Positions 8,969 to 18,362 of a stretch of 64,000 bases of DNA are shown in pieces. Position 1 is the first letter of the stretch, and each line of letters opens with the position of its first letter. The stretch comes from Methanosarcina siciliae T4/M (GTDB taxonomy: Archaea > Halobacteriota > Methanosarcinia > Methanosarcinales > Methanosarcinaceae): contig NZ_CP009506.1 in assembly GCF_000970085.1 (NCBI RefSeq), positions 4,092,001 through 4,156,000 of the forward strand, written 5' to 3'. Position numbers and translations under genes: made by a program. Below the pieces are notes generated by a model. It saw nothing but the letters and a program-made list of their open reading frames with translations. It was not told the DNA's origin and ran no database searches.

Positions 8969-10099
8969 ATGACTGTTGAAGTAGACATTGGAAAGGAATT
9001 CTACGGAAGGAAAAACAGAAAAAAGAAAGGGGAAATCCCCAGCTTTTCAATGAACTGCAGCTTTGATGCCAATTCCGATTTTGTGGTCCTGTTCGGGTGT
9101 TCCGGTTCAGGTAAAACCACGGCTCTCCGCTGTATTGCAGGGCTTGAAAACCCGGACACGGGGACCATTAAGATTAACGGCACCGTGTACTTTGACAGCG
9201 GAAAAAAAGTAAACCTCCCTCCCCAGAAACGGAAAATAGGGTACATGTTCCAGGAAAATGCCCTCTTCCCGCACATGAACGTGCGGCAGAACATCGAGTT
9301 CGGCTTAAAAGGCCTGAGCGCCATGGAAAAAAAGGAAAGGGTAAACGAGATGCTGGGCCTTGTGGGAATAGAGGAGCTTGAGTTTTCCTACCCTGACGAG
9401 CTTTCGGGCGGGCAGAAACAGAAAGTTGCCCTTGCCCGGGCCCTTGCTCCCAATCCGGAAGTCCTGCTCCTTGACGAGCCATTTTCAGCTCTGGACACCG
9501 TAGTCCGCCTTAAATTGAGAAAGGAACTGAGGGATATCCAGAAAAGGCTCAAGATTCCTGTAATTTTCATCACCCATGACCCTGTAGAGGCTTTTACCAT
9601 GGCTGACCGCATGGCAGTCTTTGAAAACGGCAGGGTGCAGCAGATAGGTACCCCTGAGAACATATTCTACCACCCGAAAACCCGTTATGTGGCCGAACTT
9701 GTGGGCTTCTCAAACCTCTTTGATAATGCCGTGGTAGAAGGGCACGGAAACGGAGACGAATGCACCTTCCTGTGGTCCCTCGGAACGGAAATTACTGCCC
9801 CCTATATAGAACGTAAAGCAGGAGACAGAGTCAGCTGGGGCATCAGGCCTGAGAATATCGAGCTTGTGGACAGGAAAAACATGCACGTTATCCGCCAGGA
9901 AAACAGGAAAAACCTCTTTGACGGGGTAATAATGAACGTGGTAAACAAAGGCACCAGCCGGATCATGTCCCTTATCCTCAAAGACAGCGAGGACGTCCTG
10001 AAAGTAGAGGTTGCAAACCATGTCTTTAACTCATTAAAAATGGGGACCGGAGACGAATGCATGGTCAGGCTCAGAGCCTCGGATATGATCATCTTCTGA
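8969..10099 (+). CDS. modC: Molybdate-type ABC transporter ATPase (ModC-like)
   Basis: The ATPase is 376 residues long. Walker A GCSGSGKT is at 43-50, the signature ELSGGQKQK at about 148, Walker B LLLDEP and the switch histidine in FITHD follow. The C-terminal ~130 residues form the TOBE/MOP-like regulatory region found in molybdate and tungstate importers. It starts 19 bases after the permease and is surely co-transcribed. No substrate-binding ModA/WtpA gene is present on either side. Confidence 0.85.
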   Translation: MTVEVDIGKEFYGRKNRKKKGEIPSFSMNCSFDANSDFVVLFGCSGSGKTTALRCIAGLENPDTGTIKINGTVYFDSGKKVNLPPQKRKIGYMFQENALFPHMNVRQNIEFGLKGLSAMEKKERVNEMLGLVGIEELEFSYPDELSGGQKQKVALARALAPNPEVLLLDEPFSALDTVVRLKLRKELRDIQKRLKIPVIFITHDPVEAFTMADRMAVFENGRVQQIGTPENIFYHPKTRYVAELVGFSNLFDNAVVEGHGNGDECTFLWSLGTEITAPYIERKAGDRVSWGIRPENIELVDRKNMHVIRQENRKNLFDGVIMNVVNKGTSRIMSLILKDSEDVLKVEVANHVFNSLKMGTGDECMVRLRASDMIIF

Positions 10100-10104
10100 C
10101 TCTC

Positions 10105-10152
10105 GAATTGTGACTCGCCCGAATTGCGACTCGCCCGAATTGCGACTCGGGA
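10105..10152 (+). repeat. Three tandem 16-bp repeats
   Basis: Units GAATTGYGACTCGCCC repeat at 10105, 10121 and 10137, the last with GGGA at its end. They begin six bases after the modC stop. A CGCTACGCTACGCTTCGCT stretch follows at about 10168-10188. This looks like repeat debris or a recombination junction. Confidence 0.75.
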
Positions 10153-10398
10153 GCCCGCAGTCCTTTTCGCTACGCTACGCTTCGCTCAAGAGAACAAATT
10201 TAGAATGGGAGAGTAGAGCAGTAGAGTTCTTCTTTGAGTTTTGATTTGGGATCAAGGAAATCGAAGTTTTTGGCAGCGTGCCAATTTTTCTGTAAAAATC
10301 ACAAATATCAAGAAGTTATAAGGTAGAAAATTCCATATCTGAAGAACAAAATTACAATTTCATAACCTGTACAAACCTATTCTGTATACAGAGGTAGT

Positions 10399-10545
10399 TC
10401 TTGGTACTCCCGAAAAAGGAGAGCACCCTTTCCCGCAGAAAGATTGTCAGTTCCTTTGCTTTTTTTGCATAGACGATATTGCAAAGCGTGTAAAACGTAC
10501 TTTTGTGCCAAACAAAAGTTGGCACTTTAAGTCAGTGTTTTTTTC
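10399..10545 (+). pseudogene. Transposase N-terminal remnant
   Basis: Reading one plus-strand frame gives CQFLCFFCIDDIAKRVKRTF and then PNKSWHFK, which matches the minus-strand transposase remnant at 49167-49721 (CQFLYFLCIDDIAKHVERTF, then TNKSWYFK). Only about 45 codons survive, without a start or the catalytic part. It marks this intergenic region as an old insertion site. Confidence 0.75.
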
Positions 10546-11153
10546 TATGTGAAATCTTTTTTCAGAGGATTGTACATGAAATTGTCAAATTAGAGTATAG
10601 ATATTAAAATCTGACCAGATAAGTTCAATTAATAAATAGATTTGTAAAAATAATATTTAATAATACAGAATCAATAGTAACTTATACTAAGAATACAATT
10701 AAGTCACTAATTTAGCAAATAGTAACATAAAAAGAATAGTATATCATACAATAAATGTGATACGAATTAAAGACAGGGATATCGATCTGTAGCCTGAAAT
10801 GAGCACATTATAAACTGATAGGCCTGGGAAGAGGCGAAAATAGAGTGTATATGCCATCTGGAGATCGATTATGTAGACCGATACAACAACCGAAACTCGG
10901 AAGATGTCTGGATTGAGGTTCTTATCCTGATAATCCATTATTCTCAGGGAAGACTCAGGGGAATCCACGCTTCTAATGCTCATCATGAGAGAGCATCACA
11001 ACAGTCGAACTGGATGAACAAAAAGAGGTTTAGCACAGGTTCCCAGAGCCCCCGGATATTGAGTCATGGAGACTCTGAAAGGATAATTAATGGGTATTAT
11101 GGCCGGGGCCAGCTTGCAACTATAGCCACTTTTAACCTTCTGGAGGGTGACAG
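10546..11153. other. AT-rich intergenic region with possible decayed gene
   Basis: No complete gene is seen. A plus-strand frame is open without an ATG near its beginning from about 10825 through 11154, ending at the start of the methyltransferase gene. Its translation has ordinary composition and I do not recognise it. It may be a decayed gene or a chance opening. An 80-codon minus-strand frame in the same stretch looks like a shadow. Confidence 0.3.
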
Positions 11154-11909
11154 ATGAACGAAGACAAAGAGATAATCAGAGATTTCTGGAATTATCGTTC
11201 TCAAAAATTCGATAAATCTCCTGGCCATTATACCGCCAGCAAAGAGGAGGAAGAAGCATGGAAGGGGCTCCTCAGGTCAAAGCTGGATGATGCCGAAAAA
11301 ATCCTTGATATTGGTTCAGGAACAGGTTTTCTCTCACTAATGCTCGCCGATATGGGGTATGAGGTTGTGGGAATCGATCTCTCCGAGGAGATGATCGCTC
11401 GTGCGTCTTCCAAGGCAAAAGAGAGAGGATTATCAATCGATTTTCATCAGGATGATGCCGAAAACCTCGGTTTTGAAAACAACTCCTTCGATGCCATCGT
11501 CAACAGGGCTGTTATCTGGACACTTCCGCATCCGGATATCGCAGTACGTGAATGGATGCGGGTATTGAGACCCGGAGGAAAACTCTGCTTTTTCCTTCAC
11601 GTGCCTCGCAACGAGCGAGAAGATACGCTCCAGAAACAGGTTTTGAACCTCTGGATACTCCTCTCAGAGAGAAGGAATCCTTGGCGCACTCTTGGAAGTA
11701 AAGGACAGGCTGTAAACCTTCCATATAACGGGGGTGTAAAACCCGGAGTCATTGTAGACCTTCTGAAATCTGTCGGATACTCTCATGTCTTCGCCGAGCC
11801 CATGCACGAGATTGAAACCCTGAAAAGCCGACGTATGCCCTACCCATATAGAATTTCACACGGGCACGGCCAGTTCTGCTACACAGCTGAGAAACCAAAA
11901 GAGGATTGA
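11154..11909 (+). CDS. Class I SAM-dependent methyltransferase in nickel-type ABC operon
   Basis: A 251-residue methyltransferase of the UbiE/Methyltransf_11 type. Motif I is ILDIGSGTGFLS (about residues 46-57), the acidic end of strand 2 is VGIDLSEEM, and motif IV is DAIVNRAV. It begins behind a GGAGGGTGAC site and ends three bases before the ATG of the NikA-like lipoprotein gene, so it heads the transporter operon. Its substrate is unknown. The coupling suggests modification of a small metal chelator or of a corrinoid-like ligand; that is inference from context. Confidence 0.8.
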   Translation: MNEDKEIIRDFWNYRSQKFDKSPGHYTASKEEEEAWKGLLRSKLDDAEKILDIGSGTGFLSLMLADMGYEVVGIDLSEEMIARASSKAKERGLSIDFHQDDAENLGFENNSFDAIVNRAVIWTLPHPDIAVREWMRVLRPGGKLCFFLHVPRNEREDTLQKQVLNLWILLSERRNPWRTLGSKGQAVNLPYNGGVKPGVIVDLLKSVGYSHVFAEPMHEIETLKSRRMPYPYRISHGHGQFCYTAEKPKED

Positions 11910-11911
11910 AG

Positions 11912-13498
11912 ATGAAGCGAATAAGTTTTACACCCCTGAGATTCCTGGCATTCTGCTGCTTTGTCGGAGCGATGATTATCACTGCGGGATGTTTAGGACA
12001 GAGTGCTCAGACAGAAGACAATGTTCAAGAGGACAACATTCAGACGCTTATCGTTGCCGGACCCGCTGATTTTGATTCAAGAATAGAGATGAAGATGAAC
12101 GTGTATGATGTCTTCCTCGACATCAATGCCAATGGAAAACCTATTCCCGGCCATCTTGTCAGTTCATGGAACAAGTCTGATGACGGATTAACCTATACTT
12201 TCCAACTCAATAAGGAAATAGAGTTCCACGACGGGACGCAATGGAACGCGAGTTCTGCTTCATGGTTCCTGACATGGTGCAGTCAGGGGCCAAGGAAGAA
12301 CGATATCGCATTCTCAAAGATATCCGATGTGAGTGAGGTCGATGAATATACAATACAGGTCACTCTGAAAGAGCCATATGGAGCTTTCATCAAATCGCTC
12401 TCATCGGAGTCGAACAGCCATGTCATCGCACCAACATCGGTCGAACCTGCCTGGAGTAACGATGGAGAGATCGTATCCTTTATCGGGACAGGGAAGTTCG
12501 AGGTTGAGAACTATGTAAAGGCACAGAGTGCAGAATTTGTGAGACATGATCCGGCCTCAGGTGAAGGAACGCTAATTGACCGGATATCTTATCGGGTAAT
12601 TCCTGATAGCTATTCCAGTGTATCGGCGTTACGTGCAGGTGATGTGGATATCATTGGAGTGGCGGACCACCATTCAACGGTCCCATATGAGCAGATCCCC
12701 CAGATGATGGACGATCCGGATATCATCGTCGAAAAGCAGTCCTACGGAAGATATCAGGTTGTGGAACTGAACTGTAAAGAGGGGTCGCTTAGTGATATTC
12801 GTCTCCGGGAGGCGATCAACCTCGGACTTGACCGGGATAAGATGGTTAAAGAACTCCTCGCCAGCGCTGCAGAACCTGCGTATTCGGTTGTATCCCCTAC
12901 GTACCCATGGGCCGGCAGCCTTGCAGGGACGGAATATACCTATGACCCGGAGAAAGCAAAGAACCTCCTTGACCAGGCAGGATGGGTAGTTGCCGGAGCC
13001 GATGGAATTCGGGAAAAAGACGGACAGAAACTGACACTTACCTATATCGTTCCGCAGGGTGAAGCTAATTCGGATTCTATTGCCGTCTACATCCAGAGTG
13101 AGCTGAAGAAGATCGGGGTCGACGTAGATATCCTTGTGCTTGAAAGCGGTGCCGCAGGAGAAGAACGTCAAAAGGGCAACTATGACATGTATCTGCACCA
13201 CAGCTGGGGAGTTCCCGGGCTGCCCGAAGGACCGCTTACCGGAAAATATCACTCTACCTGGGGATCATGGCCGGTATCTTACCATGATGAAGAGCTCGAC
13301 CAATTGATCGAAACAGCCATCGCTACCGGTGCAGATGAAGATTATAGCGCCGCATACCTGTATATTCAGGAGAAGTATGCCTGTATGCCGTTGTATGACA
13401 TTGAGAAAATCGCTGCGTATAGAAAGGCTGTGAAAGGCTTCACGTTCTCTGCTTCGATCTACGGGCTCGACCTGAGTACGGTTAGTATCGAACCTTAA
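11912..13498 (+). CDS. Nickel/peptide-type ABC transporter substrate-binding lipoprotein
   Basis: This solute-binding protein of family 5 (SBP_bac_5; NikA/DppA/OppA) has 528 residues. It begins with a basic-hydrophobic signal peptide and a lipobox ITAGC (C27), so it is tethered outside the membrane. SSWNKSDDGLTYTFQL and the EFHDGTQWNA segment are typical family landmarks. A TTG six bases upstream is in frame, but the ATG is better spaced from AAGAGGA. Nickel is the usual guess for methanogens, which need much Ni for F430 and CODH, yet peptide or metallophore binding is equally open. Confidence 0.82.
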   Translation: MKRISFTPLRFLAFCCFVGAMIITAGCLGQSAQTEDNVQEDNIQTLIVAGPADFDSRIEMKMNVYDVFLDINANGKPIPGHLVSSWNKSDDGLTYTFQLNKEIEFHDGTQWNASSASWFLTWCSQGPRKNDIAFSKISDVSEVDEYTIQVTLKEPYGAFIKSLSSESNSHVIAPTSVEPAWSNDGEIVSFIGTGKFEVENYVKAQSAEFVRHDPASGEGTLIDRISYRVIPDSYSSVSALRAGDVDIIGVADHHSTVPYEQIPQMMDDPDIIVEKQSYGRYQVVELNCKEGSLSDIRLREAINLGLDRDKMVKELLASAAEPAYSVVSPTYPWAGSLAGTEYTYDPEKAKNLLDQAGWVVAGADGIREKDGQKLTLTYIVPQGEANSDSIAVYIQSELKKIGVDVDILVLESGAAGEERQKGNYDMYLHHSWGVPGLPEGPLTGKYHSTWGSWPVSYHDEELDQLIETAIATGADEDYSAAYLYIQEKYACMPLYDIEKIAAYRKAVKGFTFSASIYGLDLSTVSIEP

Positions 13499-13509
13499 GA
13501 AGGTGTATT

Positions 13510-14469
13510 ATGGCCGGAGATATACCTATCTTATTAGCAAGAAGGATACCATGGGCCCTTCTAACGATATTTCTTGCATCAGTACTCGCATTTTCAATAA
13601 TGTACTTTGCACCGGGAAATCCGGCCGAGATCATTTTAACACAGGAAACCGGAAATGAGCCGACAAGAGAGGCTGTTTTACTTTTCATGAACGGCCACGG
13701 GCTTGAACAGCCTTTCTTAAAACAATACGCTGTCTGGATGACAAACCTGTTTTCCGGAAGCCTTGGTGTATCCCTCCGAACAGGTGATCCGGTTCTGGAA
13801 GAGTTCACTGCCCGCTTTCCCGCAACGTTCATCCTTGCGGTGACGGCGATGACACTTGCACTGATAGTGGGCACCAGCATTGGTGTATTGTCAGCCATAA
13901 GGCCACATTCCCCGTTTGATCTATTTGGCAACTTCATCGCATCGATGGGAACTTCAATACCATCTTTCTGGCTTGCACTGCTGCTCATCCTCATATTCTC
14001 GATCCATCTTGATATCCTCCCTTCATTCGGATATGGAGGGATACAACACCTTATCCTTCCAACAATGGCCCTCGGTTTTCTCCAGATTTCAAGAATTTTG
14101 AGGATAACAAGAGAGAGCATGCTCGACGCCCTCTCCGAAGACTATGTCTTCGAAGCCTATGCAAAAGGACTGAAGGAAAGAGAGGTTGTGTTGAAGCATG
14201 CGTTTCGAAACGCTTCCGTCCCTGTTGTTACCCAGGTGGGGCTCGACATCGGAACCCTCCTTGGCGGCACTGTGATCATCGAACAAATTTTCGGGTGGCC
14301 AGGAATAGGGAACTTTCTTCTGACATCGGTAATGAGCAGAGACTATCCTGTCATTGCGGGATTTGTCCTCCTTATAGCTCTGATATTTGTGATCGTCAAT
14401 ATTCTTGTTGATATTCTGTATGTGTGTATCGATCCAAGAATGAAACCGGGAGGAAATATTCATGGGTAA
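13510..14469 (+). CDS. Nickel/peptide-type ABC permease, NikB-like
   Basis: An inner-membrane permease of 319 residues with an N-terminal membrane segment, the FAPGNPAE segment typical of DppB/NikB proteins, and several further helices. The EAYAKGLKEREVVLKHAFRNA loop is the coupling (EAA-like) motif. An AAGAAGGTGTATT site precedes the ATG. The 3' end overlaps nikC by eight bases. Confidence 0.87.
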   Translation: MAGDIPILLARRIPWALLTIFLASVLAFSIMYFAPGNPAEIILTQETGNEPTREAVLLFMNGHGLEQPFLKQYAVWMTNLFSGSLGVSLRTGDPVLEEFTARFPATFILAVTAMTLALIVGTSIGVLSAIRPHSPFDLFGNFIASMGTSIPSFWLALLLILIFSIHLDILPSFGYGGIQHLILPTMALGFLQISRILRITRESMLDALSEDYVFEAYAKGLKEREVVLKHAFRNASVPVVTQVGLDIGTLLGGTVIIEQIFGWPGIGNFLLTSVMSRDYPVIAGFVLLIALIFVIVNILVDILYVCIDPRMKPGGNIHG

Positions 14470-15361
14470 CAGCTTGTATGGAAGAGGACAGAGCAGTCAC
14501 CGGGAACAGAGCTGTCATCGCCTCCAGATTAAGTCCCCACGTCTGAGTATAAAGGTGATCATCAGCTGTATGACTCTTCTCACCTTTGCGGTAATGATTA
14601 TCTTTCCAGGTGTATTAGCCCCCCATGATCCAAATGCTGTAGATCTTGACAATCGGCTTGCAAAACCAGGAGTAGACCACCCATTTGGGACAGACCATCA
14701 CGGTCGGGATATTCTTAGCCGGGTGATCTATGGGGCACAGGCCTCGCTGGTAACTGCCCTCTCCGTAGTTGCCATCGGTGTCGTACTTGGTACTTTCATA
14801 GGCCTGGTTGCCGGGTTTTTTGGAGGTGTTATTGATCAAACCATCATGCGTATTGTAGACCTCTTTCTGGCATTTCCGGGGACAATCCTTTCTATAGCTC
14901 TGGTCGGATTATTTGGGGCTTCACTTTTCAACATAGTAATCGCACTCTCGGTGATGTGGTGGGTAAGTTATGCACGAATTATACGGGGATCTGTCCTCCA
15001 GGTAAAAGAGAAGGATTTTATCAAAGGAGCTCGGCTCATGGGAGGAAATTCATACTACATCATCAGGCAGCATGTGCTCCCGAATGTACTCTCCCCTTTA
15101 TTTGCCCTTGCCACACTTGATGTGGGATCCGCAATTCTTCATATCACGGGCCTGAGCTTCCTCGGCCTCGGGGCTCACCCCCCAACCCCGGAGTGGGGAG
15201 CGATGATTCAGGGAAGTATCGCTTTTATGGAGACCGCACCGCAGACGATGATCTTCCCGGGGCTGTGCATCATTATTACAGTCCTCTCATTCAACTGTCT
15301 GGGTAACTGGCTGAAAGAGAGAATTGATCCGATGAGAATGGAAAAAACTGATTTTCAATGA
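14462..15361 (+). CDS. Nickel/peptide-type ABC permease, NikC-like
   Basis: The second permease (299 residues) carries the DppC/NikC landmarks HPFGTDHHGRDILSR near the first periplasmic region and KEKDFIKGARLMGG in the cytoplasmic coupling loop. The start overlaps the end of the NikB-like gene in another frame, which indicates translational coupling. The N-terminal 30 residues are hydrophilic and His/Gln-rich before the first helix, slightly longer than usual. Confidence 0.87.
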   Translation: MGNSLYGRGQSSHREQSCHRLQIKSPRLSIKVIISCMTLLTFAVMIIFPGVLAPHDPNAVDLDNRLAKPGVDHPFGTDHHGRDILSRVIYGAQASLVTALSVVAIGVVLGTFIGLVAGFFGGVIDQTIMRIVDLFLAFPGTILSIALVGLFGASLFNIVIALSVMWWVSYARIIRGSVLQVKEKDFIKGARLMGGNSYYIIRQHVLPNVLSPLFALATLDVGSAILHITGLSFLGLGAHPPTPEWGAMIQGSIAFMETAPQTMIFPGLCIIITVLSFNCLGNWLKERIDPMRMEKTDFQ

Positions 15362-15376
15362 ACGGGAACAGAGAAC

Positions 15377-16357
15377 ATGGATGCCTTATCGTATGAATTT
15401 ACCAGTGAAACAGGCAAAGAGCCCATTTTACGCGTCAGAGATCTGAATACAGTATTTCTCACGGCAAATGGTCCGGTACAGGCAGTGAACGGCCTTGATT
15501 TTGACCTGGCGGAAAGGGAAAGAATGGCCATTATCGGGGAATCCGGATGTGGCAAGTCTGTGCTTGCCCAGACCATACTAAAGCTCCTCCCATATAATGC
15601 ACGAGTATCCGGGGAGATAATCTTTCACAACCAAGATCTGTTAGGTACAGGGCGGGACCAGATGGTTAAGATCAGAGGTGGAGAGATCGGTTTGATCCCA
15701 CAACAGCTCTCTTCCCTTGATCCTCTTATGAAAATTAAAGGCCAGATTCGGAAAGCAATACAACCAAGTGGAGGTTCCCGGGATAAAAAACAACTCTACC
15801 GGAAAGCTTTCGATCTCCTTAACTCGGTAGGACTTGATCCTCAGGTATCAAACAGATACCCGCATCAACTCTCTGGAGGGATGAACAGGCGAGTTTTGGT
15901 CTCGATGGGCATTGCACAAAATCCGGATCTCCTCATCGCAGACGAGCCAACGACCGGGCTGGACACGATTCTCAGGAACAAAACCGTGAAGCTGATAGAT
16001 CGCATTACTTCAGGGCGTTCTCTCCTGCTGATAACCCATGATATCGGAGCGGCACAGATCTGTGAAAATCTTGCGGTGATGTATGCAGGTGAAATAATTG
16101 AGAGGGGGCCTGCACAGGACATACTCGACAACCCCAGGCATCCATACACACAGGGCTTGATGTCTTCGATGCCTTCAAGGGGCATGTACTCGATACCGGG
16201 TATGAGTCCGAGTCTGATACAACTCCCGAAAGGATGTCGTTTCTATCCCCGGTGTCCGTATGCAAAAGAGAAGTGTGCAACGCATCATCCGGATATACAA
16301 GGAGAGAACATGTGCGGAGAGAAGAGGGAACTTAGGTGTCACTATGCTTGCAGTTGA
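15377..16357 (+). CDS. Nickel/peptide-type ABC ATPase, NikD-like
   Basis: This 326-residue ATPase has Walker A GESGCGKS, the signature LSGGMNRR, Walker B LLIADEP and the LITHD switch. It ends in the oligopeptide-transporter C-terminal domain with the cysteine-bearing CRFYPRCPYAKEKC segment. It is the fourth gene of the operon. The signature reads LSGGM rather than LSGGQ, a common variant in DppD/NikD. Confidence 0.87.
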   Translation: MDALSYEFTSETGKEPILRVRDLNTVFLTANGPVQAVNGLDFDLAERERMAIIGESGCGKSVLAQTILKLLPYNARVSGEIIFHNQDLLGTGRDQMVKIRGGEIGLIPQQLSSLDPLMKIKGQIRKAIQPSGGSRDKKQLYRKAFDLLNSVGLDPQVSNRYPHQLSGGMNRRVLVSMGIAQNPDLLIADEPTTGLDTILRNKTVKLIDRITSGRSLLLITHDIGAAQICENLAVMYAGEIIERGPAQDILDNPRHPYTQGLMSSMPSRGMYSIPGMSPSLIQLPKGCRFYPRCPYAKEKCATHHPDIQGENMCGEKRELRCHYACS

Positions 16358-17267
16358 ACACCTTTCCAAGACCTACACCGGTGGTTTTTTAATACACAGG
16401 GCAGAAGTGCATGCTGTACGGGACGTGAGCTTTTCAATTAAAGGTGATGAAATTTTCGGGCTTGTGGGAGAGAGCGGGTGTGGAAAGACAACTCTGGGTA
16501 AGATGCTCGTACGCCTGTTAGATCCAACAGGAGGAAGAGTGGCAATCGGCGACCTCGATATCACAAGCCTCAGGGGATCGGAGTTGCAGAGATACTGGCC
16601 AAATCTCCAGATGATCTTTCAGGACCCAAGGTCCTCGCTTAACCCAAGGATGCGGATTGGAGATTCCCTTGTGGAAGGTCTGAAGCTCTCCGGGGAGAGA
16701 GATTTGATCGAAGATACCGTACAGGAAATCATTAAGAATATGAACATACGTGAAGAAATCCTGAATCGCTACCCTCATGAAGTAAGCGGTGGGGAAATTC
16801 AGAGGATAGTCATTGCCCGTGCAATCAGTCTCAACCCAAAACTGATCGTTGCAGACGAACCCACATCAAACCTTGATCTCTCTGTACAGGCACAAATTCT
16901 CACATTGATAAAGAAAGTACAGAAAGAACGTTCGATACCCTGTGTGCTCATCTCCCATGATATTGAAGTTGTAAAATGGATGTGTACCCGGATCGCGGTG
17001 ATGCTCAGGGGCAGGATTGTAGAGGAGGGGCTGACGGATGACGTGATCCGGAACCCTCTGCATCCCTACACACAGGAACTCATTAATGCCTCATCTTTTT
17101 GTGGCGAAACAACAGAATATCAAAACCCTGAGGCATCTCAGCCCACGGATGAAGGGTGTCCGTATGCGGGGAGGTGCGCAGTAGCCAGACAGGAATGCCG
17201 GATGGGCGAGGTCCGGTTAAGAGGCGGTATCCATAAGGTTGCCTGCAGGTCGGTCAGCGAGGATTGA
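16344..17267 (+). CDS. Nickel/peptide-type ABC ATPase, NikE-like
   Basis: The partner ATPase of about 307 residues carries Walker A GESGCGKTT, signature VSGGEIQR, Walker B LIVADEP and LISHD, with the C-terminal CPYAGRCAVARQEC cysteine segment. The open frame extends upstream to 16260, but the homologous beginning MLAVEHLSKTY lies at 16344 behind AGGTG. This start overlaps the NikD-like gene by 14 bases. Confidence 0.87.
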   Translation: MLAVEHLSKTYTGGFLIHRAEVHAVRDVSFSIKGDEIFGLVGESGCGKTTLGKMLVRLLDPTGGRVAIGDLDITSLRGSELQRYWPNLQMIFQDPRSSLNPRMRIGDSLVEGLKLSGERDLIEDTVQEIIKNMNIREEILNRYPHEVSGGEIQRIVIARAISLNPKLIVADEPTSNLDLSVQAQILTLIKKVQKERSIPCVLISHDIEVVKWMCTRIAVMLRGRIVEEGLTDDVIRNPLHPYTQELINASSFCGETTEYQNPEASQPTDEGCPYAGRCAVARQECRMGEVRLRGGIHKVACRSVSED

Positions 17268-17345
17268 AATTTCCGGATTTCCATACATCCATTAAACTAA
17301 GACTGATTTAATTAAGAATAAAATGCCCCTCTTGAGGAGCCTGAT

Positions 17346-18338
17346 ATGGATTACTCCCTAATTTTTTCCGAAGCTATGAAGCTATTTTCGATAATGCTCC
17401 CGATGATATTTATCGGCTTTTTTCTATCAAATCTCCTGAGGGCAACCCGTTATCTAGAATACACCAGCATTCCCATGGCGTCTATCACGGAAATGGCCCG
17501 CCTTCCAAAAACATGCTCTTCTGTGCTCACCTTCTTTTTTTTAAACTCCTGGTCAGGAATGGGCATGCTTTCTTCCTTCTTTCATAAGCGGATTCTCGGA
17601 GAGCGGGATGTCATTGTGACAGTCCTGATCGCTCAGCTACCAAAAGGGCTTCATAGTGCAATATTTTTTCAAGCACCCGTTGCACTCTCAGTACTTGGTT
17701 ATGAGATCGGATTGCTGCTCCTCTTTTTAGAACTTCTGGTTTTCGCTGGCATTGCAGTTGCCGGAATATTCATAGGTAGAAAAATTCTTTTTAAAAATAT
17801 TTTAGAATATGGAGATAATACCGAACTGTCCATTTCAGAGGAAAAGGAAAAAGAAAAGGAAAAAGAAACTGGGTGCATAGCCAGAGCAGGAGCTGTACTT
17901 CAAAAAAGTTTTCATGAGTTCGGAAAGGTTGCCCTTGTACTGGTTCCAACGACATTTTTATTCATTATCATCCTTAACCTGGGCCTGGCAGAGTACTCGG
18001 CAGAAATACTTCAACCCCTTATGAATTTCCTTCGACTGCCGGATGCTGCAGTAATTGTATTTGCAGCAAGCTTTTTGAGTCAGATTGCCGTTCTTTCGGC
18101 AGCTGGCACAATAGTCGTAATGGAACAAATAACCGTTCTTCAGTGTCTTGAGATGCTCTTCATTGCCAGGGTACTACACCTTGGAATTGGTTATGTTAAG
18201 ACATCTCTTCCGACAAATATCGCCCTATTCGGGAGAAAACTCGGTCTTCGAATAACCTGCGTGGAGGGCTTCATGGTTGAAACAGGGCTGACATGTATCG
18301 TTTTACTCCTTATAATACTGCAAACGTACCCTGGATAA
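17346..18338 (+). CDS. Gate (nucleoside-recognition) domain membrane protein
   Basis: A 330-residue membrane protein with about eight hydrophobic segments. The two halves each carry the Gate-type architecture seen in spore-maturation and FeoB-like proteins, and the NSWSGMGM and SFLSQIAVLSAAG segments resemble the conserved turns. A Glu/Lys repeat (EKEKEKEKE) separates the halves. GAGGAGCC precedes the ATG. Its place behind a metal-type ABC operon suggests a transport or metal-homeostasis function, but the substrate is unknown. Confidence 0.65.
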   Translation: MDYSLIFSEAMKLFSIMLPMIFIGFFLSNLLRATRYLEYTSIPMASITEMARLPKTCSSVLTFFFLNSWSGMGMLSSFFHKRILGERDVIVTVLIAQLPKGLHSAIFFQAPVALSVLGYEIGLLLLFLELLVFAGIAVAGIFIGRKILFKNILEYGDNTELSISEEKEKEKEKETGCIARAGAVLQKSFHEFGKVALVLVPTTFLFIIILNLGLAEYSAEILQPLMNFLRLPDAAVIVFAASFLSQIAVLSAAGTIVVMEQITVLQCLEMLFIARVLHLGIGYVKTSLPTNIALFGRKLGLRITCVEGFMVETGLTCIVLLLIILQTYPG

Positions 18339-18362
18339 GAAAACACCAAGAGAAATATCAGC

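Noticed and set aside
10744..10986. 80-codon minus-strand frame
   Set aside because: No ribosome site, low-complexity Ile/Ser/Val composition and an open frame on the opposite strand across the same bases.
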